Position numbers and translations under genes: made by a program
From: an uncultured Bacteroidales bacterium
Lineage (GTDB): Bacteria; Bacteroidota; Bacteroidia; Bacteroidales; Porphyromonadaceae
Direction: 5' to 3'
Assembly: GCA_902489445.1 (NCBI GenBank)
Contig: CABTZX010000013.1
Location: forward strand, 1-44,243
DNA: 44,243 nucleotides
The notes under the pieces: generated by a model
Told to the model about the DNA's origin: nothing
Databases searched by the model: none
The model's input: only the letters and a program-made list of their open reading frames with translations
Part shown: positions 16,710-24,894 of the stretch, one piece after another
Layout of the letters: every line of letters starts with the position of its first letter
Position numbering within the stretch: position 1 is the first letter of the stretch

Positions 16710-17927
16710 ATGTATCCCTTTTTCATTGCATGGCGGTACACAATCACCGGCAAGCGTTGGGATGCCGTGCACATCGTTGCATTAATCTCATCGCTCGCCA
16801 TGGGGGCCGTTGCTGCTGCGGCGATTGTAATTCTTTCCGTTTTTAACGGATACGAACATCTGCTGCTGCAGAGCACATCCCCTTTTGATGCGCCACTTGT
16901 ACTGAAAAAGAGCGATGGAACCGTATTTGATGCCCGCGATTCCTCGCTGCAAAAGTTACTCTCATCCCCGCAAGTGGATGCTTACAGCCTCACATTGCAG
17001 AGCGAGGGCGTACTTTTTGCCGAGGGCGAGAGCACGCCTGTAATGCTTTTTGGCTCCGATGCCGCTTTCCCAAAGGTGTGCAAACTTACTTCTTCAGTCG
17101 CTTTGGGGCGCTATCGTTATGGCGATGAACATTTTCTGATCGGAGCCGATAGTTACAGCTTTATCGGTATGCCGCCATTGGACGATTCTGTGCCCGTAAC
17201 CCTCTTGGTACCACGGCGAAAGGGTAGTATTAATCCCTTGCTGCCCAATACTGCGTTTGTGCAACGCTCCGGCATACTTACGGGTGTAGTGAATGCCGGA
17301 CAGGGACAATATAATAGTACCCTTTTCCTCTCGCAATCCGCTTTGGCAGAGCTTTTGGACTATCCGCCGAGCTTCTGCGCGGAAATTGCCCTCAAGCCTA
17401 CGGCAAATCTTACGGATGATGCGTTCCGTAATGCTCTGAACAAATTGCTACCCAATGACTACGAACTCTTAACACGTCGCGAGCAACAACCCTTCCTAAT
17501 GCGGCTCGTTGCCGTTGAAAAGTGGCTCTCCTTCAGTATTCTTCTTTTTGTGGTTCTGTTGGCTGCCTTCAATATTATATGCTCTTCCGCAATGTTACTT
17601 ATTGAAAAAGAGCGTGATACACGTCTTTTTGCCGCGTTAGGCATGCCCCAAAAATCGCTCCGAACCATCTTTTTTCTACGAAGTTTTCTTACCACTCTTG
17701 CCGGCGTGGCAGGCGGATTGATTCTGGGTTCCTTATTGCTTCTGCTACAGCGGGAAACGGGCTTCGTATCCTATCCGGAGGGATTGGAGCGCGTGGCCTA
17801 TCCGGTAGCCTTCCGACTTACCGATTACGCAGCAGTTTTGGGCGCGCTTCTGTTATTGGGAGCCATATCCGCGCTACTACCTCCGCGCATTTTACTCAAA
17901 CATCCTTTACCCGTTGATGCTCAATGA
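16710..17927 (+). CDS. ABC transporter permease, FtsX/LolE-like
   Basis: A 405-residue FtsX-family permease. One membrane segment lies near the N-terminus (ALISSLAMGAVAAAAIVILSVF), then a large periplasmic loop of about 230 residues, then three C-terminal membrane segments beginning WLSFSILLFVVLLAAFNIICS. This four-helix layout and the N-terminal FIAWRYTITGKR match LolC/LolE, which release lipoproteins from the inner membrane with the ATPase LolD. No ATPase gene is adjacent, so the partner must be elsewhere. The stop overlaps the next ATG by four bases. Lipoprotein export is likely but not proven. Confidence 0.88.
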   Translation: MYPFFIAWRYTITGKRWDAVHIVALISSLAMGAVAAAAIVILSVFNGYEHLLLQSTSPFDAPLVLKKSDGTVFDARDSSLQKLLSSPQVDAYSLTLQSEGVLFAEGESTPVMLFGSDAAFPKVCKLTSSVALGRYRYGDEHFLIGADSYSFIGMPPLDDSVPVTLLVPRRKGSINPLLPNTAFVQRSGILTGVVNAGQGQYNSTLFLSQSALAELLDYPPSFCAEIALKPTANLTDDAFRNALNKLLPNDYELLTRREQQPFLMRLVAVEKWLSFSILLFVVLLAAFNIICSSAMLLIEKERDTRLFAALGMPQKSLRTIFFLRSFLTTLAGVAGGLILGSLLLLLQRETGFVSYPEGLERVAYPVAFRLTDYAAVLGALLLLGAISALLPPRILLKHPLPVDAQ

Positions 17928-18481
17928 ATACGCTTGATTATCTCGAACGCTTGGAACGCGAGTATCCTGCCGAATACCTCACGCTGCTCCTCATTGCCGA
18001 GGAAACGCTTCAGCACAATCCGGACGCCGTATCCGAGGGCGTTTTCGGCGTTTTGTTCGAGCGTATTCGGGCCGATTACCAACGCTACGGGGCGGCAGAA
18101 TCCTCGCCGCACTCGCATAGTGCCAAGCAACTCCTGGAGCGGCTGGAAGCGGCGCACAAGCATTTTAGCGACGAAACGGACGGCAATCCCTACTATCGCG
18201 GTATTTATCTGCAATGTCTTGCCCCGATTGTAGAGCTGCGAGCCAAGAACGCTACCCAACAGAGTGGCAAGAATGCTCCCGAGCACGATGACGCGTCACA
18301 GGGCGAAATTGCTACCGCCATCGGTGCTGTGGTGGGCGTGGCTATGCTCAAAAGTGCGCAGAAGCCGGTAGAGAAGGCAACGGAAGAGGCGGTCCGCCAC
18401 TTCACGCTCCTCTTTAAAGTTCTCGGCGAGCTGATGCTCTCCCCCGACGCTCCCCATCCCGCCCCCCAACCGGAAGCGTAA
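17924..18481 (+). CDS. Protein of unknown function at the end of the rbfA operon
   Basis: A 185-residue protein I do not recognise. The N-terminal 110 residues look helical and acidic (YLERLEREYPAEYLTLLLIAEETL). A central Gly/Ala-rich hydrophobic stretch (GEIATAIGAVVGVAMLKSA, near 128-146) could insert in or lie on a membrane. The tail is Pro-rich. Its ATG overlaps the permease stop by four bases, a strong sign that it is a real, co-translated gene. No cysteine, signal peptide or catalytic motif stands out. A role beside the permease is possible on context alone. Confidence 0.8.
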   Translation: MNTLDYLERLEREYPAEYLTLLLIAEETLQHNPDAVSEGVFGVLFERIRADYQRYGAAESSPHSHSAKQLLERLEAAHKHFSDETDGNPYYRGIYLQCLAPIVELRAKNATQQSGKNAPEHDDASQGEIATAIGAVVGVAMLKSAQKPVEKATEEAVRHFTLLFKVLGELMLSPDAPHPAPQPEA

Positions 18482-18559
18482 GTATTTCTTAATTTCCCCA
18501 TTTTACTTTACGGAGATACTCCGAAGTCCCTTTGGAGGTGGACCCGATATGCCTCAAAA

Positions 18560-18647
18560 GGTATATAGGTTTCATTGGATAGGTATATAGGTTTTGCGTG
18601 AAAGGTATATACGTTTCGTTCGGAAGGTATATACCTCTTGAAGAGCC
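18560..18647. repeat. 22-bp TATATA repeat array C (4 units)
   Basis: Units start at 18560, 18582, 18604 and 18626, exactly 22 bp apart, reading TATATAGG, TATATAGG, TATATACG and TATATACC. The array ends 63 bp upstream of the tRNA-Arg -7 box, between that promoter and the preceding operon. Confidence 0.92.
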
Positions 18648-18689
18648 TCTTCGTTGAGGCCACTAATCCGGCAGTGAGCACGTGCCGCC

Positions 18690-18718
18690 TTGAAGTATCA
18701 AAGAAAAGAGTAACTTTG
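18690..18718 (+). promoter_or_regulatory. Promoter of tRNA-Arg
   Basis: TTG at 18690-18692 and TAACTTTG at 18711-18718 are 18 bp apart, a good Bacteroidetes -33/-7 pair. The mature tRNA begins 29 bases after the -7 box. Confidence 0.75.
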
Positions 18719-18746
18719 CATCGGCGATAGCTAATTGTATACATAA

Positions 18747-18820
18747 GGCTCGGTAGCTTAGCTGAATAGAGCGTCAGATTCCGGTTCTGAAGGTCGTGGG
18801 TTTGAATCCCACCCGAGTCA
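18747..18820 (+). tRNA. tRNA-Arg (anticodon CCG)
   Basis: A 74-nt cloverleaf. The acceptor arms GGCTCGG and CCGAGTC pair with one G-T wobble, the discriminator is A, the anticodon stem TCAGA/TCTGA holds loop TTCCGGT with anticodon CCG, and the T arm has GGTTTGAATCC. CCA is not encoded. Confidence 0.96.
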
Positions 18821-18939
18821 CTTCTCTCTTTCTGCTCCCTATAATTTGTCCCTCATCGGTAATCTCTGTGAAATGGTTTAATGAGAACAAATAGCAGTAA
18901 AGAATGAATAGTCAGAGCAGAAATTGGAATAAAAAGGTG

Positions 18940-18947
18940 TATCTTTG
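18940..18947 (+). promoter_or_regulatory. -7 box of the zapA-rny gene set
   Basis: TATCTTTG lies 40 bases before the ATG at 18987. The nearest TTG (18924) is too close for a normal -33 element. Confidence 0.55.
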
Positions 18948-18986
18948 CAGGAGTAAAGGGCGTGCAGCAAGTATGCGCGTTGTGCG

Positions 18987-19289
18987 ATGACACGTAAGGA
19001 AGAGCTCTATTTGCAGGAATTAAGTCAGCTTATTCGGCGATTGGAGCAATTGGCGGAGCGACAACAGCAGCGGATCGAAGCACAGGAGGCGGAGATCAGG
19101 CGGCTGGGAGTACTTCGGGATGATTTATTGTCGGAAACGGAGCGTTTAAGGCAACAGGTTAGTCATCTGCTCACAGCGCGAATGATTGTGGCGGACGACG
19201 GAGATTGGCTCATCGCCAGAAGCCGTTTGGAGCACTTACAGGAGACAATAAAAAAGGCGATTAAAAGCCTTGAAACGGAAATAGAATAG
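18987..19289 (+). CDS. Small coiled-coil protein (ZapB-like position)
   Basis: A 100-residue, highly charged protein. Residues about 5-70 form a continuous predicted coiled coil (ELSQLIRRLEQLAERQQQRIEAQ and on), followed by a short helical tail. There is no catalytic motif. It lies 34 bp upstream of zapA, a place where many Bacteroidetes encode a small coiled-coil protein, so a role as a ZapA or FtsZ-ring partner similar to ZapB is plausible by position and shape but not shown by sequence identity. Confidence 0.8.
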   Translation: MTRKEELYLQELSQLIRRLEQLAERQQQRIEAQEAEIRRLGVLRDDLLSETERLRQQVSHLLTARMIVADDGDWLIARSRLEHLQETIKKAIKSLETEIE

Positions 19290-19323
19290 AACGGGGTACA
19301 GCCGTAAGTATATAGAGGAAACG

Positions 19324-19644
19324 ATGGCACTCAATCCGGAGAAACAACGCATCAATCTGCTCGTGGACCGCACGGAGCTGGGATTGGTGGTGGCTCCCGA
19401 CGAGGAACCGCTCTATCGGCGTGCCCGTGATTTGTACAACGAGCGCGTGAATGCCTATCGAGCCAAGTACGGCTCTTCGGTAACGAATATCGATGCCGAT
19501 AGTACCCCGCGCTTGATGGCAGCATTGGAAATAGCCATTCAGTTGGAGATTAGTCGCGAAGAACGCGATCCGCGTCCGGTTGAAGAACGGCTCGAAGAGC
19601 TCTGTTCCCATACGGAGGCTTTTCTCAAACGCTTTGATGCATAA
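19324..19644 (+). CDS. zapA: Cell division protein ZapA
   Basis: A 106-residue ZapA-like protein, which bundles FtsZ filaments at the division site. The N-terminal dimer domain (INLLVDRTELGLVVAPDEEPLYRRARDLYNERVNAYRAKY) is typical, with the helical rest (LMAALEIAIQLE) forming the coiled-coil part. It is preceded by the coiled-coil gene and followed after 125 bp by rny, the order commonly seen in Bacteroidetes. The family is short and weakly conserved, so the call rests on pattern plus neighbourhood. Confidence 0.85.
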   Translation: MALNPEKQRINLLVDRTELGLVVAPDEEPLYRRARDLYNERVNAYRAKYGSSVTNIDADSTPRLMAALEIAIQLEISREERDPRPVEERLEELCSHTEAFLKRFDA

Positions 19645-19769
19645 GTACATTCTGACCGGTTCTGTTCTGCTTTTTTGTCTGTTCGGTAAGTTCGCTTTAT
19701 TCGTCTAACAGCCTGCTCTTTACCAATTTAGTATAGCGTTCTCCACGAAGGGAACAGAGAGAATTGGGT

Positions 19770-21404
19770 ATGGAAAAAACGATACTTATTACTGCCGTAG
19801 TGGTGCTTGTGGTGCTTGTGCTCGTGGGCGCGCTGTTGTTTCGGCAGATACTGCATCGGGCAGCTCATCTGAGCAAGCGGAAGTTGGACGATGCCGAGGA
19901 ACAGGCAAAAGCGGTTCTGGTAAAGGCGGAGCAGGATGCAGCGCAGCGTCGCGAACGCGCCGAGAAGGAATCGGCAGATATGGAGGAACGCACGCGCCAG
20001 CGGGAAGGCGATAAGCGGCGTAACTTTGATCAGGAGTTGCGCGCACTGAAGGAATCGCAGGAAGCGGATTACGAACGCCGCAAGCAACTTATAGAGGAAA
20101 AGCAGCTCGAATTGCGCGAAACGGAGGCAGAGCTAACCCGCGACCGCAGCGAAATAGGCAGGCGCGGCGGCGAATTAGAGGCTTTGCGCGAAAATCTGCT
20201 CAAGCAACAGGAGGCTCTTGTAGCCAAAGAGCACGAATTGGAGGCATTAACGCTCGAAAATAGGCGTAAGTTGGAGCAAATCTCCGGCTTGAATTCGGCT
20301 GAAGCCAAGCAGCATCTGATCGATTCGCTCACACAGGAAGCGAAGGAGGAGGCGCAAGCCTACATCAACGAAATAGTTGAGGAAACGAAGATGAATGCCG
20401 CCGGGGAGGCAAAAAAGATTATTATCCAAAGCATTCAGCGTGTGGCTACGGAAACGGCAATTGAAAACGCGGTTACCGTATTCCACATTGATAACGACGA
20501 TATAAAGGGGCGCATCATTGGCAGGGAAGGACGCAATATCCGCGCCCTGGAAGCGGCCACCGAAGTGGAAATTATCGTGGACGATACGCCTGAAGCGATC
20601 GTACTTTCGGCATTTGATCCGGTTCGACGTGAGATAGCCCGGCTGGCACTACACCAATTGGTGCAGGACGGACGTATTCATCCTGCTCGGATTGAGGAAG
20701 TTGTGGCAAAAGTTCGTAAGCAAATCGAAGAGGAAATCATCGAAACGGGCAAACGAACGCTTATCGATTTGGGAATTCACGGGATGCATCCCGAGTTGGT
20801 TCGTCTGATCGGTAAAATGAAATATCGCTCTTCTTACGGGCAAAACCTATTGCAGCATTCGCGCGAAACAGCGAATCTTTGTGCCGTAATGGCGTCCGAA
20901 TTGGGGCTTAATCCGAAGAAAGCGAAGCGCGCCGGCTTGCTGCACGATATTGGCAAAGTACCTGATGATGAGCCGGAACTGCCACACGCACTGCTCGGTA
21001 TGAAGCTTTGCGAAAAATATAAGGAAAAGCCCGATATCTGTAATGCAGTTGGTGCGCATCACGATGAGGTGGAAATGGAAAGCCTCTTTGCGCCTATTGT
21101 ACAGGTTTGCGATGCCATCAGCGGCGCACGACCCGGCGCACGGCGCGAAATCGTGGAAGCGTATATCAAACGCCTGAACGACTTAGAGCAGCTCGCCCTA
21201 TCCTATCCTGGCGTAGTAAAGACCTATGCCATACAAGCAGGGCGCGAATTGCGCGTAATTGTGGGTGCCGAGCAAACGGATGATGCTGCCACCGGTAGGC
21301 TTTCTAACGAAATAGCGCAGCGTATTCAGGACGAAATGACTTATCCCGGTCAGGTGAAAATAACCGTAATTCGCGAAACACGATCCGTAAGCGTTGCTAA
21401 ATAG
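19770..21404 (+). CDS. rny: Ribonuclease Y
   Basis: A 544-residue membrane-anchored endoribonuclease that starts mRNA decay. One N-terminal transmembrane segment (about 5-27), a long charged coiled coil (about 30-215), a KH RNA-binding domain with IIGREGRNIRALE, and an HD domain with LLHDIGK (His392, Asp393) follow in the family order. I use ATG 19770; a TTG two codons upstream is an alternative. It is followed after two bases by prfC, so decay and termination factors are co-transcribed. Confidence 0.96.
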   Translation: MEKTILITAVVVLVVLVLVGALLFRQILHRAAHLSKRKLDDAEEQAKAVLVKAEQDAAQRRERAEKESADMEERTRQREGDKRRNFDQELRALKESQEADYERRKQLIEEKQLELRETEAELTRDRSEIGRRGGELEALRENLLKQQEALVAKEHELEALTLENRRKLEQISGLNSAEAKQHLIDSLTQEAKEEAQAYINEIVEETKMNAAGEAKKIIIQSIQRVATETAIENAVTVFHIDNDDIKGRIIGREGRNIRALEAATEVEIIVDDTPEAIVLSAFDPVRREIARLALHQLVQDGRIHPARIEEVVAKVRKQIEEEIIETGKRTLIDLGIHGMHPELVRLIGKMKYRSSYGQNLLQHSRETANLCAVMASELGLNPKKAKRAGLLHDIGKVPDDEPELPHALLGMKLCEKYKEKPDICNAVGAHHDEVEMESLFAPIVQVCDAISGARPGARREIVEAYIKRLNDLEQLALSYPGVVKTYAIQAGRELRVIVGAEQTDDAATGRLSNEIAQRIQDEMTYPGQVKITVIRETRSVSVAK

Positions 21405-21406
21405 GT

Positions 21407-22990
21407 ATGGCTTCTTTGGAGCAAGAAATCAAAAAGAGGCGTACATTCGCCATCATTTCGCATCCTGACGCGGGAAAAACAACGCTTACCGAAAAACTTT
21501 TGCTCTTTGGTGGCGCCATTCATGTAGCGGGAGCGGTCAAAAGTAACAAGATTCGCAAAACGGCAACCAGTGACTGGATGGAAATCGAACGCCAGCGAGG
21601 TATCTCGGTGGCTACCAGTGTGATGGGCTTCGAATATGAGGGCTACAAGATCAATATCCTCGATACGCCCGGTCACGAGGATTTTGCCGAAGATACCTTC
21701 CGCACCCTCACCGCCGTGGATAGCGTTATCATTGTGATAGACAGCGCGAAAGGGGTCGAAAAACAAACACGCCGCCTGATGGAAGTATGCCGGATGCGCC
21801 ACACGCCGGTAATCGTTTTTATCAATAAGTTGGACAGAGAAGGGCGCGATGCCTTTGATTTGCTGGACGAGATTGAGTCAGAGCTCGCCATAAAGGTGTG
21901 TCCGATGACGTGGCCCATTGGCATGGGCGAGCGGTTTAAGGGCGTTTATAATCTATTCAAAAGCACGCTTTCGCTGTTCAAAAGCGACAAACAGCACGTT
22001 GCGCACGATGTGGTGGAAATAGAGAGCTTGAGCGATCCGCGGCTATCGGAGTATTTGGGTGAGGCTCAGGCAGATCAATTGCGCGAAGAGAGCACTTTGG
22101 TTACCGAAGTTTACCCCGATCCCGATCTGGATGCATACCGAAAGGGATTGCAGGCACCCGTCTTTTTCGGTTCTGCGCTGAATAACTTCGGTGTAAACGA
22201 ATTGCTTCGTTGTTTTATTGAAATAGCACCTTGTCCGGGCGAAGTTCTTGCCAAAGAACGAATCGTATCGCCTTTTGAGCCTACATTTAGCGGTTTTGTG
22301 TTCAAAATACATGCCAATATGGACCCCAACCACCGTAGCTCCATTGCCTTTGTTAAGGTCTGCTCGGGGCGTTTTGTGCGGAATGAGTACTATCGGCATA
22401 TACGTTTGGACAAAAAGCTCCGTTTCGCTTCGCCAACCGCCTTTATGGCGCAGAAAAAGGAACTGCTCGAAGAGGCATTTGCCGGTGATATTGTCGGCTT
22501 GCCCGATACGGGAAACTTCAAAATAGGCGATACGCTAACGGAGGGCGAAGAGCTCCATTTCCGCGGATTGCCCTCTTTTTCTCCGGAGCTTTTCTGCTAC
22601 ATCGATAACGCTGATCCGATGAAGCAGAAACAGCTTGTCAAAGGTATCGATCAATTGATGGGTGAGGGCGTGGCGCAACAATTTATCAATACGTTCAACA
22701 ACCGCCGTATTATCGGCACCGTTGGACAGTTGCAGTTCGAAGTAATCAAGTTCCGATTGCTCCACGAGTATGGTGCCGAGTGCCGCTGGACCCCCATCTC
22801 GCTCTACAAAGCGTGCTGGATCGAAACAACGGATACCGATGCTTTGGAGCGGTTCAAACTGCGCAAAGTGCAGCAAATGGCACGCGATATCGAGGGGCGC
22901 GATGTATTTCTTGCCGAATCCGAGTACCTCCTCCGTATGGCGCAGGAAGAGTTTCCCTCCATCCGCTTCCATTTTACCAACGACTTTTAA
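21407..22990 (+). CDS. prfC: Peptide chain release factor 3
   Basis: A 527-residue translational GTPase that recycles RF1 and RF2 from the ribosome after peptide release. The GTPase motifs are G1 SHPDAGKTTLTEKL (about 19-32), switch I with ERQRGISVATSV, G3 DTPGHEDFAEDTFRTL and G4 INKLDREG. The length and the C-terminal GTVGQLQFEVIKFRLLHEYG are typical of RF3 and rule out EF-G. Start is two bases after the rny stop. prmC, which modifies RF1 and RF2, lies at the other side of the window. Confidence 0.97.
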   Translation: MASLEQEIKKRRTFAIISHPDAGKTTLTEKLLLFGGAIHVAGAVKSNKIRKTATSDWMEIERQRGISVATSVMGFEYEGYKINILDTPGHEDFAEDTFRTLTAVDSVIIVIDSAKGVEKQTRRLMEVCRMRHTPVIVFINKLDREGRDAFDLLDEIESELAIKVCPMTWPIGMGERFKGVYNLFKSTLSLFKSDKQHVAHDVVEIESLSDPRLSEYLGEAQADQLREESTLVTEVYPDPDLDAYRKGLQAPVFFGSALNNFGVNELLRCFIEIAPCPGEVLAKERIVSPFEPTFSGFVFKIHANMDPNHRSSIAFVKVCSGRFVRNEYYRHIRLDKKLRFASPTAFMAQKKELLEEAFAGDIVGLPDTGNFKIGDTLTEGEELHFRGLPSFSPELFCYIDNADPMKQKQLVKGIDQLMGEGVAQQFINTFNNRRIIGTVGQLQFEVIKFRLLHEYGAECRWTPISLYKACWIETTDTDALERFKLRKVQQMARDIEGRDVFLAESEYLLRMAQEEFPSIRFHFTNDF

Positions 22991-23140
22991 CCTCTTTCCC
23001 TACGAATCAGGGAAGATCGTTTGGAGAGAATTAGGGCAGTGAACGCCCTGCTGAATGCATTCGATTGGGGTTCAGCTACTGAGTTCGAGCGCGCCGAGAG
23101 CATTCCTCTTGATCCAAAGGCTCCTTCAGCGTTTTTGAAA

Positions 23141-23228
23141 GGTATATACCTCTCGATCGAAATGTATATACCTCTCAGCGGAAACGTATATACCTTTTAC
23201 AGCAAAGGTATATGCCTTTTTCGGGAGA
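23141..23228. repeat. 22-bp TATATA repeat array D (4 units)
   Basis: Units start at 23141, 23163, 23185 and 23207, exactly 22 bp apart, with cores TATATACC, TATATACC, TATATACC and TATATGCC. The 332-bp space between prfC and pntAA holds this array, then the pnt promoter; nothing else is apparent. The array ends 47 bp before the -7 box. Confidence 0.92.
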
Positions 23229-23275
23229 GGTTAGGAGTTCGTTCCGAAAAGCAGAGAATAATGTGCGGGAATCAC

Positions 23276-23283
23276 TATCTTTG
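23276..23283 (+). promoter_or_regulatory. -7 box of the pnt operon
   Basis: TATCTTTG lies 39 bases before the pntAA ATG. No clear -33 element is seen at normal spacing. Confidence 0.6.
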
Positions 23284-23322
23284 CGAACGGAAAAGAACTA
23301 ACAGATAAGGAAAACGTATATT

Positions 23323-24486
23323 ATGATTATTGGTGTTCCTAAAGAGATTATGCACGATGAGGCACGCGTAGCAGCGAGCCCCGAGGCAGTTGCCAAGTAT
23401 GTGGCTGATGGTCACAAAGTACTGTTCGAGGTAAATGCCGGAGAAGGTGCCTTCTATCACGATGAAGCGTATCGCGAAGCCGGAGCAGAACTGGTTAAAT
23501 CTGCCAAAGAGATCTATGATCGCAGCGATATCATCATCAAGGTTAAGGAGCCTCTGTACAACGAAGCGCTCGGCATGCACGAGATTGATATGATGCACAA
23601 AGGTCAGTATTTGATCACTTTCATTCATCCCGCTTCACCGGTTAACCACGATATGGTGCGCAAAATGGCTGCCCAGGGCGTAATCGGGCTTACGCTGGAC
23701 GGCGTTCCGCGTATCTCACGCGCGCAAAACTTGGACGCACTCACCTCAATGAGTACCTGTGCCGGTTACAAGGGCATTCTGATGGCTGCCAATGATCTGG
23801 CATCCTTCTTCCCGCAAATGTTTACGGCGGTAGGTCCTATTCGTCCCGCCAATGTGCTGGTAATTGGGGTCGGCGTAGCCGGTTTGCAGGCATTAGCTAC
23901 GGCGCGTCGGTTAGGCGCGGTTACGTATGCAGCTGATATTCGCCCCGCAGCAGCCGAACAGGCTAAGAGCTTAGGCGCGAAAGTGGTGGATATGGGTGTG
24001 CCTGAAGCACTTGCCGTAGGAGAAGGCGGTTATGCGCAGCATCTTCCTGAAGCAGAATTGCTGAAGGAACGCGAACGTCTTGCCGAAGTGGTAAAAGATA
24101 TGGACGTAATTTTCTGCAGCGCATTGGTTCCGGGTAAAATCGCTCCGGTAGTAATTACCGAAGATATGGTGAAGAGCATGAAGCGCGGTAGCGTGATTGT
24201 GGATATCGCCATCGACCAAGGCGGTAACTGCGCTATTACGCCTGCCGGAAGCCGCGAAGTAAAATACGGCGTAACGCTCGAAGGAATCAAAAACATTCCC
24301 GGTATGTTGCCGCAAAGCTCAACGTGGATGTTCTCGCAAAACATGTATAACCTTGTGAAGTACCTCGTGAAAGACGATCAGGTTGTTCTTGATATGAACG
24401 ATGAAATCTGCCGTTCAATCTTGGTAACTCAGGATGGCGAAATCGTTCACAAGGGCGCTCGCGAAGCGATGGGAATGAACAATTAA
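23323..24486 (+). CDS. pntAA: NAD(P) transhydrogenase subunit alpha part 1
   Basis: A 387-residue soluble NAD(H)-binding domain I of the proton-translocating transhydrogenase, related to alanine dehydrogenase. Signature pieces are MIIGVPKEI at the N-terminus, the Rossmann loop VIGVGVAGLQALATARRLGA, and the mobile-loop region near IDQGGNCAITPAG. In this organism the alpha subunit is split, with the membrane part encoded by the next gene. The enzyme uses the proton gradient to reduce NADP+ with NADH. It opens a six-gene run through ispG. Confidence 0.96.
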   Translation: MIIGVPKEIMHDEARVAASPEAVAKYVADGHKVLFEVNAGEGAFYHDEAYREAGAELVKSAKEIYDRSDIIIKVKEPLYNEALGMHEIDMMHKGQYLITFIHPASPVNHDMVRKMAAQGVIGLTLDGVPRISRAQNLDALTSMSTCAGYKGILMAANDLASFFPQMFTAVGPIRPANVLVIGVGVAGLQALATARRLGAVTYAADIRPAAAEQAKSLGAKVVDMGVPEALAVGEGGYAQHLPEAELLKERERLAEVVKDMDVIFCSALVPGKIAPVVITEDMVKSMKRGSVIVDIAIDQGGNCAITPAGSREVKYGVTLEGIKNIPGMLPQSSTWMFSQNMYNLVKYLVKDDQVVLDMNDEICRSILVTQDGEIVHKGAREAMGMNN

Positions 24487-24558
24487 GTATATAAGTATGG
24501 GCGGATGGCGAGGAACAAGGGTTGCTTACCATCCGCCTCTTTAAGAATAAGATCCGGT

Positions 24559-24858
24559 ATGCATCCCCTTATTTTAGTAGTAGTATTTATCGTTGCCGCC
24601 GTTGTCGGCTACTTTTTGATCAAACAAGTGCCTACGCTGTTGCACACGCCGCTGATGAGCGGAATGAATGCACTATCGGGCGTAACCGTAATAGGCGCCT
24701 TGTCGGCTGCCGGATTGGCATTTTTATTAAACGATAGCGTTTTGGCTCAATGCTTTGGCGGTATTGCCATTGTGCTGGCTATGGTAAACGTGGTGGGCGG
24801 CTTTGGCGTGACGCACCGTATGTTGCGTATGTTCAAAGGAAAGAACAAGAAGAAGTAA
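24559..24858 (+). CDS. pntAB: NAD(P) transhydrogenase subunit alpha part 2
   Basis: A 99-residue membrane subunit forming part of proton-channel domain II. Three hydrophobic segments are visible (LILVVVFIVAAVVGYFLI, TVIGALSAAGLAFLL, CFGGIAIVLAMVNVVGGFGV), ending in the family sequence GFGVTHRMLRMFK. I choose the ATG at 24559; a longer in-frame ATG at 24505 adds 18 polar residues in front of the first membrane segment that do not look like the family. Confidence 0.94.
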   Translation: MHPLILVVVFIVAAVVGYFLIKQVPTLLHTPLMSGMNALSGVTVIGALSAAGLAFLLNDSVLAQCFGGIAIVLAMVNVVGGFGVTHRMLRMFKGKNKKK

Positions 24859-24894
24859 AACCTTGCAATACGCAGTAAAAAGCAATAGATCTAT

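Noticed and set aside
22995..23020. Terminator after prfC
   Set aside because: TTCCCT/AGGGAA makes only a 6-bp stem and no T tract follows.
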